DNA from: Clostridia bacterium | GTDB lineage: Bacteria; Bacillota; Clostridia; Oscillospirales; CAG-272 | Direction of reading: 5' to 3' | Assembly (NCBI GenBank): GCA_017547655.1 | Contig: JAFYPF010000028.1 | Coordinates: forward strand, 1 to 40,264 | Length of the DNA stretch: 40,264 nucleotides | Shown here: in pieces, positions 8,058 to 17,979 of the stretch | How the letters are laid out: every line of letters begins with the position of its first letter | How positions within the stretch are numbered: position 1 is the stretch's first letter | The notes under the pieces: model-generated | Told to the model about the DNA's origin: nothing | The model's input: the letters and a program-made list of their open reading frames with translations, nothing else | Databases searched by the model: none | Program-made: the position numbers and the translations under genes

Positions 8058-9878
8058 ATGTCAATAACTAACGACAGACAAAAAAAAATAAGAAACTTTT
8101 CAATCGTGGCACATATCGACCACGGTAAATCAACCCTTGCCGACAGAATTTTGGAACATACCCAATCTGTTGCAAAGCGAGAAATGGAAGAGCAGTTACT
8201 CGATAATATGGACCTCGAAAGAGAGAGAGGCATTACCATAAAGGCTCGTGCGGTTAAGCTGGACTATACTGCGCCCGACGGTCAAGAGTATGTTTTAAAC
8301 CTCATTGACACCCCCGGACACGTTGACTTTAACTACGAGGTATCACGTTCGCTTAACGCTTGTGACGGTGCCTTGCTCGTTGTTGACTCAACCCAAGGAA
8401 TTCAGGCGCAAACACTCGCAAATGCATATCTTGCAGTCGATGCCGACCTTGAAATAGTTCCCGTTATAAACAAAATAGACTTACCGGCAGCAGATCCCGA
8501 CAAGGTAAGAAAAGAAATAGAAGACGTCATAGGCATTCCGGCCGAGGGTTGTCCCGCTATATCTGCAAAAAGCGGCCTCAACATAGACCAAGTGCTTGAT
8601 AAAATTATTAGTGATATTCCCTGTCCCAAAGGAGATGTCGACAAACCGCTCAAGGCTTTGATATTCGACTCTTACTATGATTCGTATTTAGGTGTTGTAG
8701 TATATATCCGCGTATTTGACGGTCAGATAAAAAGCGGCGACGAAATATATATGATGGGTACGGGTGCAAAGTTTACTGTAGTTGACGTAGGCACTATGTC
8801 AGCCTTTGAGCTTGCAAAATCCGACTATCTTGCTGCAGGTGACGTTGGTTATATTACCGCAAGCATAAAAAACGTATCAGATACACGTGTCGGCGATACA
8901 GTTACAAACGCAGAAAACGGAATTGACACGCCGCTTCCCGGCTTTAAAAAAGCCGTACCTATGGTGTATGCAGGTATATATCCCGCCGACGGTGCAAAAT
9001 ACGGCGACCTGCGTGATGCGCTCGAAAAACTCCGCCTCAACGATGCTGCTTTGACGTTCGAGCCCGAAACATCTGCAGCTCTCGGATTCGGTTTCCGTTG
9101 CGGTTTTTTGGGACTTCTTCACATGGAAATTATCGAAGAGCGTATCGAACGCGAATTCAATCTTGACCTTATCACAACAGCGCCAAGCGTTATTTATAAA
9201 ATAGACAAAAAAGACGGCTCGACGGTTATGATTGATAACCCCGCAAACTATCCCTTGGTAGACGAGATTGAAACCGCATACGAGCCTATGGTTAAAGCAA
9301 GTATAATCACCCCATCCGAATATATCGGCGGAATTATGGATCTTTGCCAGGACAGACGAGGCGTATTTATAGATATGACCTATATTGACACTACAAGAGC
9401 GGAATTGCACTACAGACTTCCCTTAAATGAAATTATTTACGACTTTTTTGACGCCTTGAAGAGCCGAAGCAAAGGCTATGCATCGCTCGACTATGAAATT
9501 GCGGAATACGTTCCAAGCAAGCTCGTTAAGCTTGATATATTGCTTAACGGAGACGTAGTTGATGCATTATCTTTCATAGTCCATGAAGAGAAAGCTTACG
9601 CAAGGGGAAGAAAGATATGCGAAAAGCTGAAAGACAATATACCGAGACAGTTGTTTGAAGTGCCGATTCAGGCGGCTATCGGCGGAAGAGTTATAGCTCG
9701 CGAAACCGTAAAAGCACTTCGTAAAGACGTTCTTGCAAAATGCTACGGAGGCGACATTACCCGTAAAAAGAAACTGCTCGAAAAGCAGAAAGAGGGTAAA
9801 AAGAAAATGCGTACGCTCGGTACGGTTGAGGTTACACCCGAAGCATTTATGGCTGTCCTCAAGCTTGATGACGAATAA
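8058..9878 (+). CDS. lepA: Elongation factor 4 (LepA), ribosomal back-translocase GTPase
   Basis: A 606-residue translational GTPase that acts on stalled or mistranslocated ribosomes. G-domain motifs are complete: G1 AHIDHGKST near 17-25, the switch-I RERGITI, G3 DTPGHVDF, G4 NKIDLP, and a following SAKSG. The EF4-specific C-terminal domain is present, ending with [22 protein letters not shown] and a [12 protein letters not shown] tail. Length is normal for the family. GGAG lies 10 bases ahead of the ATG. hemW follows after 26 bases, a common lepA-hemW pairing in Firmicutes. Confidence 0.98.
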   Translation: MSITNDRQKKIRNFSIVAHIDHGKSTLADRILEHTQSVAKREMEEQLLDNMDLERERGITIKARAVKLDYTAPDGQEYVLNLIDTPGHVDFNYEVSRSLNACDGALLVVDSTQGIQAQTLANAYLAVDADLEIVPVINKIDLPAADPDKVRKEIEDVIGIPAEGCPAISAKSGLNIDQVLDKIISDIPCPKGDVDKPLKALIFDSYYDSYLGVVVYIRVFDGQIKSGDEIYMMGTGAKFTVVDVGTMSAFELAKSDYLAAGDVGYITASIKNVSDTRVGDTVTNAENGIDTPLPGFKKAVPMVYAGIYPADGAKYGDLRDALEKLRLNDAALTFEPETSAALGFGFRCGFLGLLHMEIIEERIEREFNLDLITTAPSVIYKIDKKDGSTVMIDNPANYPLVDEIETAYEPMVKASIITPSEYIGGIMDLCQDRRGVFIDMTYIDTTRAELHYRLPLNEIIYDFFDALKSRSKGYASLDYEIAEYVPSKLVKLDILLNGDVVDALSFIVHEEKAYARGRKICEKLKDNIPRQLFEVPIQAAIGGRVIARETVKALRKDVLAKCYGGDITRKKKLLEKQKEGKKKMRTLGTVEVTPEAFMAVLKLDDE

Positions 9879-9904
9879 TAAGTTCTATATAAGGAGGAAA
9901 TATT

Positions 9905-11089
9905 ATGGAAAAGAAACTTGGACTTTATATACACATTCCTTTTTGCGAACACAAGTGCGACTATTGCGACTTTTACTCCATAACAAAGTTCGACGATTAC
10001 GTAAGATACACCGACTCTCTGTTGCTCCAAATGGAAGATTTTTCTGAAAAGGCATCTGATTACGTAGTCAACACCATATATATTGGCGGAGGAACCCCCA
10101 CCGCAATTCCCGTCAAAAGAATGCTTGAAATTATTGATGGTATTTACCGCAATTTCAAGGTTGATGAAAAAGTTGAATTTACAATGGAAGCCAATCCCGC
10201 CACAGTTAACAAAAAGATGCTGAAGAAGTACTATAAGGCAGGTGTAAACCGCATCAGTTTTGGTATGCAGAGTGCTATTGACGAGGAGCTTGCATCCCTT
10301 TCAAGAATTCATTCTTTTGACGAATTTGCAAATAGCTACAATATAGCAAAACAGGCAGGCTTTGAAAACATAAACGTCGATATAATGTACGGCATTCCCG
10401 GACAAACACAACGTTCTTTGGGGTATACACTCGAACAAGTATGCGACCTTAAGCCTACTCATATTTCGCTGTACGGCCTTAAAATTGAAGAGGGTACGCC
10501 TTTCTTCGAAAAGAAAGATAAGCTTGACCTTCCCGATGAAGATACAGAGTTTGAAATGTATAAATACGCCGTGGACTATCTCCGATTCAGGGGTTATTGG
10601 CAGTATGAAATAAGCAACTTTTCAAAAGATGGGTTCAAATGCAAACACAATCTCAAATATTGGAACTGTCAAGAATATCTCGGCTTTGGTCCCGCTGCTC
10701 ATTCTTATTTTGACAATCACAGATTCTCATATAAGCGAAGCGTACCTATGTTTATGGATGCGCTTGAATACGTTGATGCGGGAATTGACATACTCGAAGA
10801 AGATTACGATATTACTCCCGAGGAGCGTGTTGACGAGTACATTATGCTTAAGTTAAGACTTGCAGAGGGGCTTAACGTAAACGAATTTAAATATAACTTC
10901 AACAAAGATTTCAGCCAGATGTTTGAAAAAGAACTGAAATTATATATTGAAAACGGCTTTATGGAATTTAAAAACGGCAACTACTATTTTACGACCAAGG
11001 GTATGTACGTATCTAACTACATTCTCTCGACGTTTATGACCTGCGAAAGCGATATAACCAAGAATATCGCCAAAGGACTCGATAAATAA
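9905..11089 (+). CDS. hemW: Radical SAM heme chaperone HemW
   Basis: A 394-residue protein of the HemN-like coproporphyrinogen family, HemW clade. It opens with LYIHIPFCEHKCDYCDFYS, where the CxxxCxxC motif binds the radical-SAM 4Fe-4S cluster. YIGGGTPTAIP and the glycine-rich FGMQSA region follow, then a HemN C-terminal domain. HemW proteins bind heme and deliver it to respiratory enzymes rather than oxidising coproporphyrinogen, and they lack the extended N-terminus of true HemN, as here. An AAGGAGGAAATATT ribosome site precedes the ATG. It is co-transcribed with lepA and ends at the hairpin at 11097. Confidence 0.94.
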   Translation: MEKKLGLYIHIPFCEHKCDYCDFYSITKFDDYVRYTDSLLLQMEDFSEKASDYVVNTIYIGGGTPTAIPVKRMLEIIDGIYRNFKVDEKVEFTMEANPATVNKKMLKKYYKAGVNRISFGMQSAIDEELASLSRIHSFDEFANSYNIAKQAGFENINVDIMYGIPGQTQRSLGYTLEQVCDLKPTHISLYGLKIEEGTPFFEKKDKLDLPDEDTEFEMYKYAVDYLRFRGYWQYEISNFSKDGFKCKHNLKYWNCQEYLGFGPAAHSYFDNHRFSYKRSVPMFMDALEYVDAGIDILEEDYDITPEERVDEYIMLKLRLAEGLNVNEFKYNFNKDFSQMFEKELKLYIENGFMEFKNGNYYFTTKGMYVSNYILSTFMTCESDITKNIAKGLDK

Positions 11090-11096
11090 TTTTAAC

Positions 11097-11127
11097 CTCC
11101 CGATTGAAAAGTCGGGAGATTTTATTT
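11097..11127 (+). terminator. Terminator after hemW
   Basis: The stem CTCCCGA (11097-11103) pairs with TCGGGAG (11112-11118) and is followed by a T-rich tail. It lies between hemW and the converging YolD-like gene. Confidence 0.88.
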
Positions 11128-11435
11128 TACTTATCCAAAATTTCTATGTCATATATATCCGAAAAATCAATTTTCGTATCCATAACAAGCGTTTTTTTAT
11201 TGGGCAAAACAGATTTTACTCTGCCCACCTTTGTTTTATATCCCCCATCGAAGTAATAAGTTATTTTTATAAGGCAACCGTCTTGCAGAGAGGATAGTTT
11301 TATATTGATTTCTTCTATTCTGTCGCATAAAAGCTCTGCTTTTGGTACTATTACACGCTCTTTTGCTCTATATGCTTCATCAAGCCCTCGCAACGGGCTG
11401 AATGGAGCAAATATTTTAGCTCTTTCACTTCTCAC
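11127..11435 (-). CDS. YolD-like small protein
   Basis: A 102-residue protein resembling the YolD family, small proteins encoded beside UvrX-type Y-family polymerases in Bacillus and Clostridia. The SPLRGLDEAYR segment at about 13-23, and a C-terminal half alternating short beta strands (GCLIKITYYFDGGYKTKVGRV, then KIDFSDIYDIEI), fit that family. It overlaps the 3' end of the polymerase gene by 11 bases, so the two are translationally coupled. The biochemical role is not established; an accessory role in lesion bypass is the usual inference. Confidence 0.75.
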   Translation of the reverse strand: MRSERAKIFAPFSPLRGLDEAYRAKERVIVPKAELLCDRIEEINIKLSSLQDGCLIKITYYFDGGYKTKVGRVKSVLPNKKTLVMDTKIDFSDIYDIEILDK

Positions 11436-12699
11436 CCGATTTGTGTCCTCCTATCTGTCTGTTACGCTCTTTTTCTGTAGCGCACTCTTCAAGGTCTCTC
11501 CCCTTTAAGAGTGAATTTTTTCCGTATTTTCGTCGTATACTGTTTACCGCCTTCATTCGAGCATTTTCTTTTTGTTTTACGCTTTCGTCTGTAAAAAAAT
11601 CAAGCTGTTCACACGTTTGCTTGTCAACATTGTTAAAACATATACTTATTTTTCTTATCAGTTTTTTTCTATCCGTAACGTTATAATAAACACTTTCAAT
11701 TCCCGCAATAACGTTACTCACTGCGTTAGTAGGACCGTTAAACCTATATGTTCCGCCACTCCACTCTCGCTCTTTCCCCTCATAACCTACAGTCAATGTC
11801 AGCGATCTTGCCACTACCTCTTTATCAAAAAGTTCCATACAAAGATGCTCCGCCATTTCTTTTGCGATAATTAACCCCTCGTCTAACTTATAACCTCTCG
11901 GTAATATCTGCGAGGTGCTGTACGAACGGCTTTTTGTTTTATATGATTTTATATCTTCGATAGTGGTCGGCTCTCTCCCCCACGCATGATCAATATATAT
12001 TTCAGCATCAACGCCAAGCTTTTTGTAAAGTGTTTTTTCGGGATAATGAGCCAAATCCCGCATAGTATATATGCCATAGGTTGCAAGTCGGCTTGCAATC
12101 CCCTTGCCTATATGCCAAAAGTCTGTTATAGGGCGATGATCCCAAAGAGTTTCTCTATAAGTCTCTTCGTCAAGCGCACCTATAAAATCGGGGCTTTCCT
12201 TTGCCATTATATCAAGGGCAATTTTTGCGAGGTAGAGATTTGTTCCTATTCCGCATGCGGCAGGTATACCCGTAGTCTTATAAACGTCTTGCCGTATAGT
12301 TTCTCCAAGGTCTCTTGCGGTCATCTTATATAAAGGTAAATATTTTGTTACGTCCATAAATACTTCGTCTATTGAATAGACATGTATATCATCTTTAGAT
12401 ATATATTTAAGATAAACCCCGTAGACCTCGGCTGAATATTTAATATACTTTTTCATACGGGGGGACGCCTTTATATAATCTATATTCGTCGGAATTTCGT
12501 ATACACGGCAACGGTTTTTTACACCTAATTTTTTCATAGCGGGAGTAACGGCAAGACAAACAGTAGTTTGATTTCTTTCGGGATCGGCTACAATAAGCCT
12601 CGTCGTCATTGGATCAAGCCCGCGCTCAACACATTCCACCGAAGCAAAAAACGATTTTAAATCTATACACAAATATTGTTTTTTCGGTAACGTCTCCAT
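11425..12699 (-). CDS. Y-family translesion DNA polymerase (UvrX/DinB-like)
   Basis: A 424-residue Y-family polymerase for error-prone bypass of damaged DNA. The palm domain shows LCIDLKSFFASVECVERG near 10-27 (first catalytic Asp and steric-gate Phe region) and VYSIDEVFMDVT near 106-117 (second Asp-Glu pair). Helix-hairpin-helix residues around FWHIGKGIASRLATYGI follow, then a little-finger domain with RSYSTSQILPRGY. The C-terminus is highly charged and lacks an obvious beta-clamp pentapeptide. A GGGGGGAG ribosome site precedes the ATG. I looked for an SOS (LexA) box upstream and saw none that I could defend. Confidence 0.9.
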   Translation of the reverse strand: METLPKKQYLCIDLKSFFASVECVERGLDPMTTRLIVADPERNQTTVCLAVTPAMKKLGVKNRCRVYEIPTNIDYIKASPRMKKYIKYSAEVYGVYLKYISKDDIHVYSIDEVFMDVTKYLPLYKMTARDLGETIRQDVYKTTGIPAACGIGTNLYLAKIALDIMAKESPDFIGALDEETYRETLWDHRPITDFWHIGKGIASRLATYGIYTMRDLAHYPEKTLYKKLGVDAEIYIDHAWGREPTTIEDIKSYKTKSRSYSTSQILPRGYKLDEGLIIAKEMAEHLCMELFDKEVVARSLTLTVGYEGKEREWSGGTYRFNGPTNAVSNVIAGIESVYYNVTDRKKLIRKISICFNNVDKQTCEQLDFFTDESVKQKENARMKAVNSIRRKYGKNSLLKGRDLEECATEKERNRQIGGHKSGEK

Positions 12700-12830
12700 A
12701 TTCTCCCCCCTTTATTATTTGCCCGACAAACTCACAGCACTACTATTGTGCACCAAAATCGATTATTTTTCTCCCCAAAGGCAAAAATTTATGTATGCGT
12801 TATTCCAAAAATGTGTTAACATTTATCGTA

Positions 12831-12859
12831 TTGACGGAATAATCGAAATATGTTATAAT
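12831..12859 (+). promoter_or_regulatory. Promoter of the exopolysaccharide gene pair
   Basis: TTGACG at 12831-12836 and TATAAT at 12854-12859 are 17 bases apart. Because the -10 box covers 12859, translation cannot begin there; this moves the downstream start to 12898. Confidence 0.82.
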
Positions 12860-12897
12860 TGGCATATATATGTAAAATGTATGTAGGGGTAATAGCT

Positions 12898-13608
12898 TTG
12901 AAACAATATCTCAAAAAAATATACGGCGGAAGCCAAGAAGAATATTATTCTGTTCTGAAAAAAGACTTAATCTGCGGAACAAGAAAATTTATAATAACAG
13001 TTAACCCCGAAATACTGATTATGTCCGAAAAAGATAACCAAATATCAACTATGCTGCTCGACCAAAATGCTAGCCTTATTCCGGATGGTATTGCCGTAGT
13101 AAAGGCTTGTAAAACACTTAACATTCCCATTACGGAAAAAATTGCAGGAGTTGAAATTGCCGAGTTCTTACTCAAGGAAGCTGACAACCAAAACAAAAGC
13201 CTATACCTTTTCGGCGCATCAAACGAGGTTATTGAGCTTTTGGTTAAAAAAATAGCCGTTTGTTACCCAAACGCCAAGCTTTTGGGATATTCAAACGGTT
13301 ATGTGCAAGATAAAGAAAAGGTTTTTGATGAAATAGCATCACTTTCACCGGATATCTGTATGGTAGCATTAGGAGTTCCTACCCAAGAAAAGCTTATTTA
13401 CAAGCATTTAGACAGATTTGAAAAGGGAGTTTTTATAGGTGTTGGCGGAAGCTTTGACGTTATCAGCGGCGCCAAGTCTCGTGCTCCGCAGTTCTTTTTA
13501 AAGCACAATCTGGAATGGCTGTACAGAATAATGAAAGAACCAAAAAGACTAAAAAGATTTTACGACAATAATATAAAGTTTTTATTTAAAATTAAAAACA
13601 AAGACTAA
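12898..13608 (+). CDS. WecG/TagA/CpsF family glycosyltransferase
   Basis: A 236-residue GT26 glycosyltransferase that adds a sugar (typically N-acetylmannosamine or its acid form) to a polyprenyl-linked intermediate on the cytoplasmic membrane face. Family signatures are TVNPEIL early, the LIPDGIAVVKACK segment, LYLFGASNEV, ALGVPTQEKLIY, and GVFIGVGGSFDVISGAKSRAPQFF near residues 180-205, followed by LEWLYRIMKEPKRLKRF. The TTG at 12898 is preferred, after AGGGG at about 12884-12889. Upstream in-frame codons overlap the promoter or lack a ribosome site. The gene is followed eight bases later by the sugar-phosphate transferase, so both probably build one cell-surface polymer. Confidence 0.9.
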   Translation: MKQYLKKIYGGSQEEYYSVLKKDLICGTRKFIITVNPEILIMSEKDNQISTMLLDQNASLIPDGIAVVKACKTLNIPITEKIAGVEIAEFLLKEADNQNKSLYLFGASNEVIELLVKKIAVCYPNAKLLGYSNGYVQDKEKVFDEIASLSPDICMVALGVPTQEKLIYKHLDRFEKGVFIGVGGSFDVISGAKSRAPQFFLKHNLEWLYRIMKEPKRLKRFYDNNIKFLFKIKNKD

Positions 13609-13616
13609 TTATAATT

Positions 13617-14978
13617 ATGGAGATGAAAAAATTGAAGAGAAACAGAGAGCAATTTAAAAGGCTTTTCAGACTTTTTCTAACCGGTGTTCTGGTATTAATC
13701 CAAACAATCATCTTTGCTTCTATTTGGCTAAAAAATTACAATGAAAATATAGTTCTTCCGTTCGTCGAAAGAGGAAACTGGTTTATTTACGCTTTATACG
13801 CCCTTCTTCTAATAACGTTTCTTCACTCATTTGACGGAATTAAGTACGGAAGATACCGCAAATCCAACATTATTATATCACAATGTCTTGCAATTTTATT
13901 TACGGTATTCTTTTCGTATTTGGTAATAGTACTGCTTTCTGCCGGATTTGTTACGGTAATCCCATTACTGATTTTAACTGCGATAAGCATTGCAATTTCG
14001 TTTGTATTCACTATAATCGCAGACTTTATATTTGGAAAAGTATTTACAGCCAAAAAAACAGTAATAATTTATGATGCATATTCTCCCGAGGTGTTTATAG
14101 AAAAACTTAAATTGAGAAAGGACAAGTTCTCATTAAAACAAATTGTCAATGTTTCGGAGGGAATAGATAAGCTCGAAGAAGCAATAAAAAGCGCGCAAGG
14201 CGTTATACTTTATGATATACACGCCGAAATGCGTAACAAGCTCCTAAAAATTTGTTTTGAAAACGACATCAGAGCATACGCAACCACAAAAATCTCCGAC
14301 GTATTGGTAAGAGGAGCAGAATGCATACACCTTTTTGATACCCCTCTGCTGCTCTACAGAAACAACGGTATGACGATTGAGCAAAAATTCGTTAAACGTG
14401 CTATGGATATTGTAGTGTCACTGCTAATGCTCATTATTGCATCTCCTTTTATGATTATATCTGCAATAGCGATTAAGCTCTGTGACGGCGGCCCGATTTT
14501 TTTCAGACAAAAAAGGGCAACGATTAACGGAAAAGTATTCGAAATACACAAGTTCAGAACTATGATAGTCAATGCCGAAAAGGACGGTACCCCGCTCCCC
14601 GCTATTGATAATGATCCGAGAGTTACTCCTGTCGGAAAGATTCTCCGAGCATCACGTCTCGACGAGCTTCCTCAACTTTTTGATATTCTTGTCGGCAATA
14701 TGAGCCTTGTAGGCCCACGTCCCGAGAGAATAGAACATGTCGAAGCCTATACAAAAGAAGTTCCCGAATTTCAATACAGATTAAAGGTAAAGGGTGGTCT
14801 AACAGGCTATGCACAGCTTTACGGTAAATATAACACCCCTCCTTATGACAAACTTCAGCTTGACCTTATGTATATTCAAAATTATTCGTTGCTTCTTGAT
14901 TTAAAGCTCATTCTTATGACTGTAAAAATTATGTTTATGAAAGAAAGCACCGACGGTTTCGAATCAAAAGAAAAATAA
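13617..14978 (+). CDS. Polyprenyl-phosphate sugar phosphotransferase (WcaJ/CpsE-like)
   Basis: A 453-residue initiating transferase that moves a sugar phosphate from a nucleotide sugar to undecaprenyl phosphate. The N-terminal half has four hydrophobic segments at about 15-35, 48-68, 85-108 and 112-140, followed by a poorly conserved cytosolic stretch. The catalytic bacterial-sugar-transferase domain starts near 258 with KRAMDIVVSLLMLI and contains GGPIFFRQKR, HKFRTM, SRLDELPQLFDILVGNMSLVGPRPE and a GLTGYAQLYGKYNTP segment, all typical. The start ATG 13617 has a weak ribosome site, and coupling to the upstream gene is likely. The downstream region 14979-15105 shows no clear terminator. The final sugar is not predictable. 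Confidence 0.92.
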   Translation: MEMKKLKRNREQFKRLFRLFLTGVLVLIQTIIFASIWLKNYNENIVLPFVERGNWFIYALYALLLITFLHSFDGIKYGRYRKSNIIISQCLAILFTVFFSYLVIVLLSAGFVTVIPLLILTAISIAISFVFTIIADFIFGKVFTAKKTVIIYDAYSPEVFIEKLKLRKDKFSLKQIVNVSEGIDKLEEAIKSAQGVILYDIHAEMRNKLLKICFENDIRAYATTKISDVLVRGAECIHLFDTPLLLYRNNGMTIEQKFVKRAMDIVVSLLMLIIASPFMIISAIAIKLCDGGPIFFRQKRATINGKVFEIHKFRTMIVNAEKDGTPLPAIDNDPRVTPVGKILRASRLDELPQLFDILVGNMSLVGPRPERIEHVEAYTKEVPEFQYRLKVKGGLTGYAQLYGKYNTPPYDKLQLDLMYIQNYSLLLDLKLILMTVKIMFMKESTDGFESKEK

Positions 14979-15105
14979 ACTACCTTCTTTTAAGGAAAGA
15001 AAGTTTGGCAAAGAAACCTCGCCCCTACGGTCTATACCTCATCTCACATAAATCCAAAAAAGGACGGATTTCATTGAACAAGTCCAGTAAAAACGGACAA
15101 TGACA

Positions 15106-15156
15106 AAAAATACCTCCTATGGTAGAATTAAAACAACTACCATAGGAGGTATTTTT
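15106..15156 (+). promoter_or_regulatory. Perfect 20-bp hairpin that hides a Shine-Dalgarno sequence
   Basis: AAAAATACCTCCTATGGTAG at 15106-15125 is the exact complement of 15137-15156, with an 11-base loop. The right arm contains AGGAGGT, placed correctly for the decayed transposase frame that follows. In a transcript read in from outside, the site would be locked in the stem. Such hairpins are a known way for insertion sequences to block expression from external promoters. Confidence 0.8.
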
Positions 15157-15157
15157 A

Positions 15158-15566
15158 TACCAAGACGAAAAGGAACACATAATACGCCACAAAAAATAAT
15201 TGATGAGATAGTTAGAAAGCATCGCGAGGGTGAAAGCCAGCAAAGACATTACAAGAGTATAAATATGAAAACAAAAGATTGAAGATAAAAAACGAACTTT
15301 TGCTGGATTTTCTCTTGCTCACAGAAAGGAAGTAAGGACAAGCGTAAAATATATGGTAATCTACCATGCAAAACTTCATACCTATGAGGAGGCTTGCCGC
15401 CTCATAGATGAGTACATCTATTTTTACAATCATCAACGAATACAAATAAAAACAATTGAATCTTGATCCAAGATATTTGCTTGATTTAGGAGATTATAAA
15501 AGTATCACGGCAAAAGATATGAAGCTTCTTACGGATATAAAAGAATTTATAAAAACACATCAATAA
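15158..15566 (+). pseudogene. IS3-family transposase remnant (orfA and orfB fragments)
   Basis: Several out-of-frame pieces remain. The first, from 15158, reads PRRKGTHNTPQKII..., preceded by ATA where an ATG is expected after AGGAGGTATTTTT. After a deletion it shifts frame into YKYENKRLKIKNELLLDFL near 15249-15310, the usual IS3 OrfA C-terminus. A fragment at about 15345-15465 reads YEEACRLIDEYIYFYNHQRIQIK, the C-terminal end of an IS3 OrfB integrase. A last 33-residue frame (15465-15566) is unplaced. Most of orfB, including the DDE catalytic core, is gone, so the element is dead. Possible left-end bases GTCCAGTAAAAACGGACAATG lie near 15082-15102. Confidence 0.75.
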
Positions 15567-15579
15567 TAGAAAATTAAAG

Positions 15580-15634
15580 AAAAATATTGGACACATCACT
15601 ATGGAAATTTCCCAATGATGTGTCCAATATTTTT
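15580..15634. terminator. Large symmetric hairpin, probable bidirectional terminator
   Basis: Nineteen-base arms (15580-15598 and 15616-15634, outermost AAAAATATTGG / CCAATATTTTT) are perfect and enclose a 17-base loop that is itself nearly palindromic. T runs lie at the base on both strands. It follows the IS remnant and lies downstream of hppA on the minus strand. Confidence 0.7.
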
Positions 15635-15660
15635 GCAAAAAAAAAGATACGGGCAAAATG

Positions 15661-15701
15661 AAGTGCCCCAATTTGTACTGTCCGCACAAATTGGGGCACT
15701 T
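15661..15701. repeat. Perfect 16-bp inverted repeat near the hppA 3' end
   Basis: AAGTGCCCCAATTTGT (15661-15676) pairs perfectly with 15686-15701 around a nine-base loop ACTGTCCGC. No T tract follows on the minus strand, so a simple terminator reading is weak. It may be an IS end or a dispersed palindrome. Confidence 0.7.
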
Positions 15702-15741
15702 TAATGACTCAGTCCTTTAAATTTTATCACTTTAATAAGAA

Positions 15742-17844
15742 TTAAAGAATATGGAACTTAAATACCAATGCTGCAAATACAATGGAAACCATTGAAAGAA
15801 GCTTAATAAGAATGTTTATTGAAGGACCGGAAGTATCCTTGAAGGGGTCACCAACTGTATCACCAACAACAGCTGCTTTGTGTTCGTCACTACCCTTACC
15901 GCCGCCTACAGCGCCGCTTTCAATATACTTCTTCGCGTTATCCCATGTACCACCGGAGTTAGACATAAATATTGCAAGCAAGAAACCTGTTGCAGTCGCA
16001 CCTGCGAGCATACCTACTACACCCTGATAACCAAGTACAACACCAACAACTATCGGAACTACTATCGCAATAATTGTAGGAACAATCATCTCTTTCAAGC
16101 TGGAACGTGTACAAAGGTCTACACATGATTTATAGTCGGGTTCTCCGTCGCCTTCCATAAGTCCTTTAATTTCCTTGAACTGACGACGAACTTCAACAAC
16201 AACTGACTGAGCTGCTTTACCAACAGAGCTCATAGTCAAAGCCGCAAACAAGAAGGGCAAGCACGCACCTATAAACAAACCAACCAATACCTTGGGGTTC
16301 ATTATATCAAAGTTTGTAACGATTTCGTCTCCCGCCTTAAGAGCAACTTCCTTTATCTTATCGATATATGAAGCAACAAGAGCCAAAGCGGTCAATGCTG
16401 CCGAGCCGATAGCAAAGCCTTTACCTGTTGCCGCTGTTGTGTTACCAAGAGAGTCAAGAGCATCAGTCTTCTTACGAACATCTGCTTCGAGACCTGCCAT
16501 TTCAGCAATACCGCCTGCATTATCTGCTACAGGGCCGTAAGCGTCAGTAGCAAGCGTAATACCAAGTGTTGAAAGCATACCTACGGCAGCAAGAGCAATA
16601 CCATAGAGACCGAATGTAGCAGATGTTTTACCACCGCATACAAAATATGAAACAAGTATACATACACCAATAATTATTATCGGAATAACTGTTGAAAGCA
16701 TACCCAAGCTTATTCCCTCAATAATAATGGTAGCCGAACCTGTAGAGCTTGACTTAGCCAACTTCTGAGTGGGTTTATATGTATCTGACGTAAAATATTC
16801 AGTAGCCTTACCAATAAGAACGCCTGCGATAAGACCTGAAAGTATCGGAACACAGAACTTGAGGTTTTCTGCGCCAAGTACCAAGTATGTAACCGGAACT
16901 GAAAGAACTGCAATCAAAATTGCACTAAAGTTTGTTCCGCGGCTAAGAGCCTTCAAAAGTGTAGACTGTTCTGTACTTTCGCCTGTTCTTACAAGGAATG
17001 TACCGATAATCGAAGCAACAATGCCAAGACCTGCAAGAACCAAAGGAAGAGCTATAGCCTTCAAAGAACCAAACGCTGCATAACCGAGTGCAAGCGAAGA
17101 AATGATAGAACCAACGTAAGACTCGTAAAGGTCTGCGCCCATACCGGCAACGTCACCAACGTTATCACCAACGTTATCAGCTATAACTGCAGGGTTTCTG
17201 GGGTCATCTTCGGGAATTCCCGCCTCAACCTTACCAACAAGGTCTGCACCAACGTCTGCCGCTTTGGTGAAAATACCGCCGCCAACTCTTGCAAACAATG
17301 CCATGGATGATGCGCCCATACCAAATGTAAGCATCGAACTTGCTATAGCAGCAGTCTCGAGCTTAAATACAAACTTAAGAAGAATGAACCATGTTGACAA
17401 ATCAAACAGACCGAGACCTACAACCGTAAATCCCATAACCGAACCTGCCGAGAAAGCAACACGCAAACCCTTATTAAGACTCTCTCTGCAAGCATTCGCT
17501 GTTCTGCCGTTTGACAAAGTAGCTATCTTCATTCCAACGAAACCGGAAAGTCCCGAATAGAAGCCACCTGTTATAAAAGCAAAAGGAACAAACCAAGTAA
17601 GCATGCCCAATGCCGCCATAACAACAAGCACAACAAACATACAAGCAAAGAAAATACCAACAACTTTATACTGGCGTTTCAGGTATGCAAGTGCACCCTG
17701 TCTTACCCATTTTGATATTTCTTTCATCTTATCGGTTCCCTCAGGGAACTTAATTATCTTCTTCGCTGTAATCAATGCAAAAAGCAAGGCAGCCAAAGAA
17801 ATTACCAAAGTGAAAAATGGTACAAAATTTTCAAAACCTTTCAT
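15742..17844 (-). CDS. hppA: Membrane-bound, K+-dependent ion-pumping pyrophosphatase
   Basis: A 700-residue integral membrane pyrophosphatase that couples pyrophosphate hydrolysis to Na+ and/or H+ export. The conserved catalytic loop [22 protein letters not shown] is followed by [22 protein letters not shown] second acidic signature ([20 protein letters not shown]) and the C-terminal [21 protein letters not shown] are also complete. The [10 protein letters not shown] segment has Ala where K+-independent enzymes have Lys, so K+ dependence is predicted, and Na+ transport is plausible. About 16 transmembrane segments are expected. The ATG at 17844 follows GGAGGTAATT; a longer frame to 17856 would start inside that ribosome site. 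It is transcribed alone from the promoter at 17876-17904. It could recycle pyrophosphate from the AMP-forming acyl-CoA synthetases encoded nearby. Confidence 0.96.
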   Translation of the reverse strand: MKGFENFVPFFTLVISLAALLFALITAKKIIKFPEGTDKMKEISKWVRQGALAYLKRQYKVVGIFFACMFVVLVVMAALGMLTWFVPFAFITGGFYSGLSGFVGMKIATLSNGRTANACRESLNKGLRVAFSAGSVMGFTVVGLGLFDLSTWFILLKFVFKLETAAIASSMLTFGMGASSMALFARVGGGIFTKAADVGADLVGKVEAGIPEDDPRNPAVIADNVGDNVGDVAGMGADLYESYVGSIISSLALGYAAFGSLKAIALPLVLAGLGIVASIIGTFLVRTGESTEQSTLLKALSRGTNFSAILIAVLSVPVTYLVLGAENLKFCVPILSGLIAGVLIGKATEYFTSDTYKPTQKLAKSSSTGSATIIIEGISLGMLSTVIPIIIIGVCILVSYFVCGGKTSATFGLYGIALAAVGMLSTLGITLATDAYGPVADNAGGIAEMAGLEADVRKKTDALDSLGNTTAATGKGFAIGSAALTALALVASYIDKIKEVALKAGDEIVTNFDIMNPKVLVGLFIGACLPFLFAALTMSSVGKAAQSVVVEVRRQFKEIKGLMEGDGEPDYKSCVDLCTRSSLKEMIVPTIIAIVVPIVVGVVLGYQGVVGMLAGATATGFLLAIFMSNSGGTWDNAKKYIESGAVGGGKGSDEHKAAVVGDTVGDPFKDTSGPSINILIKLLSMVSIVFAALVFKFHIL

Positions 17845-17875
17845 AATTACCTCCATATGAATTTAGGGTATTATT

Positions 17876-17904
17876 ATAATACAAAACTAACCGTCAATTG
17901 TCAA
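17876..17904 (-). promoter_or_regulatory. Promoter of hppA
   Basis: On the minus strand TTGACA (17904-17899) and TATTAT (17881-17876) are 17 bases apart, about 30 bases before the ATG. Confidence 0.8.
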
Positions 17905-17979
17905 CACTTTTTTGTTATTTTCTGTCCAAAACCGCAACATTTTATCATTTCAAAGTTAAATCGTCCGTTTTTTCACACT

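Noticed and set aside
12700-12830. SOS (LexA) box upstream of the Y-family polymerase
   Set aside because: No CGAAC-N4-GTTCG-like dyad is present; I saw only unrelated short matches.
12859-13608. Longer frame of the WecG/TagA-type gene starting at TTG 12859
   Set aside because: The start would lie inside the -10 box TATAAT at 12854-12859, upstream of the transcript.
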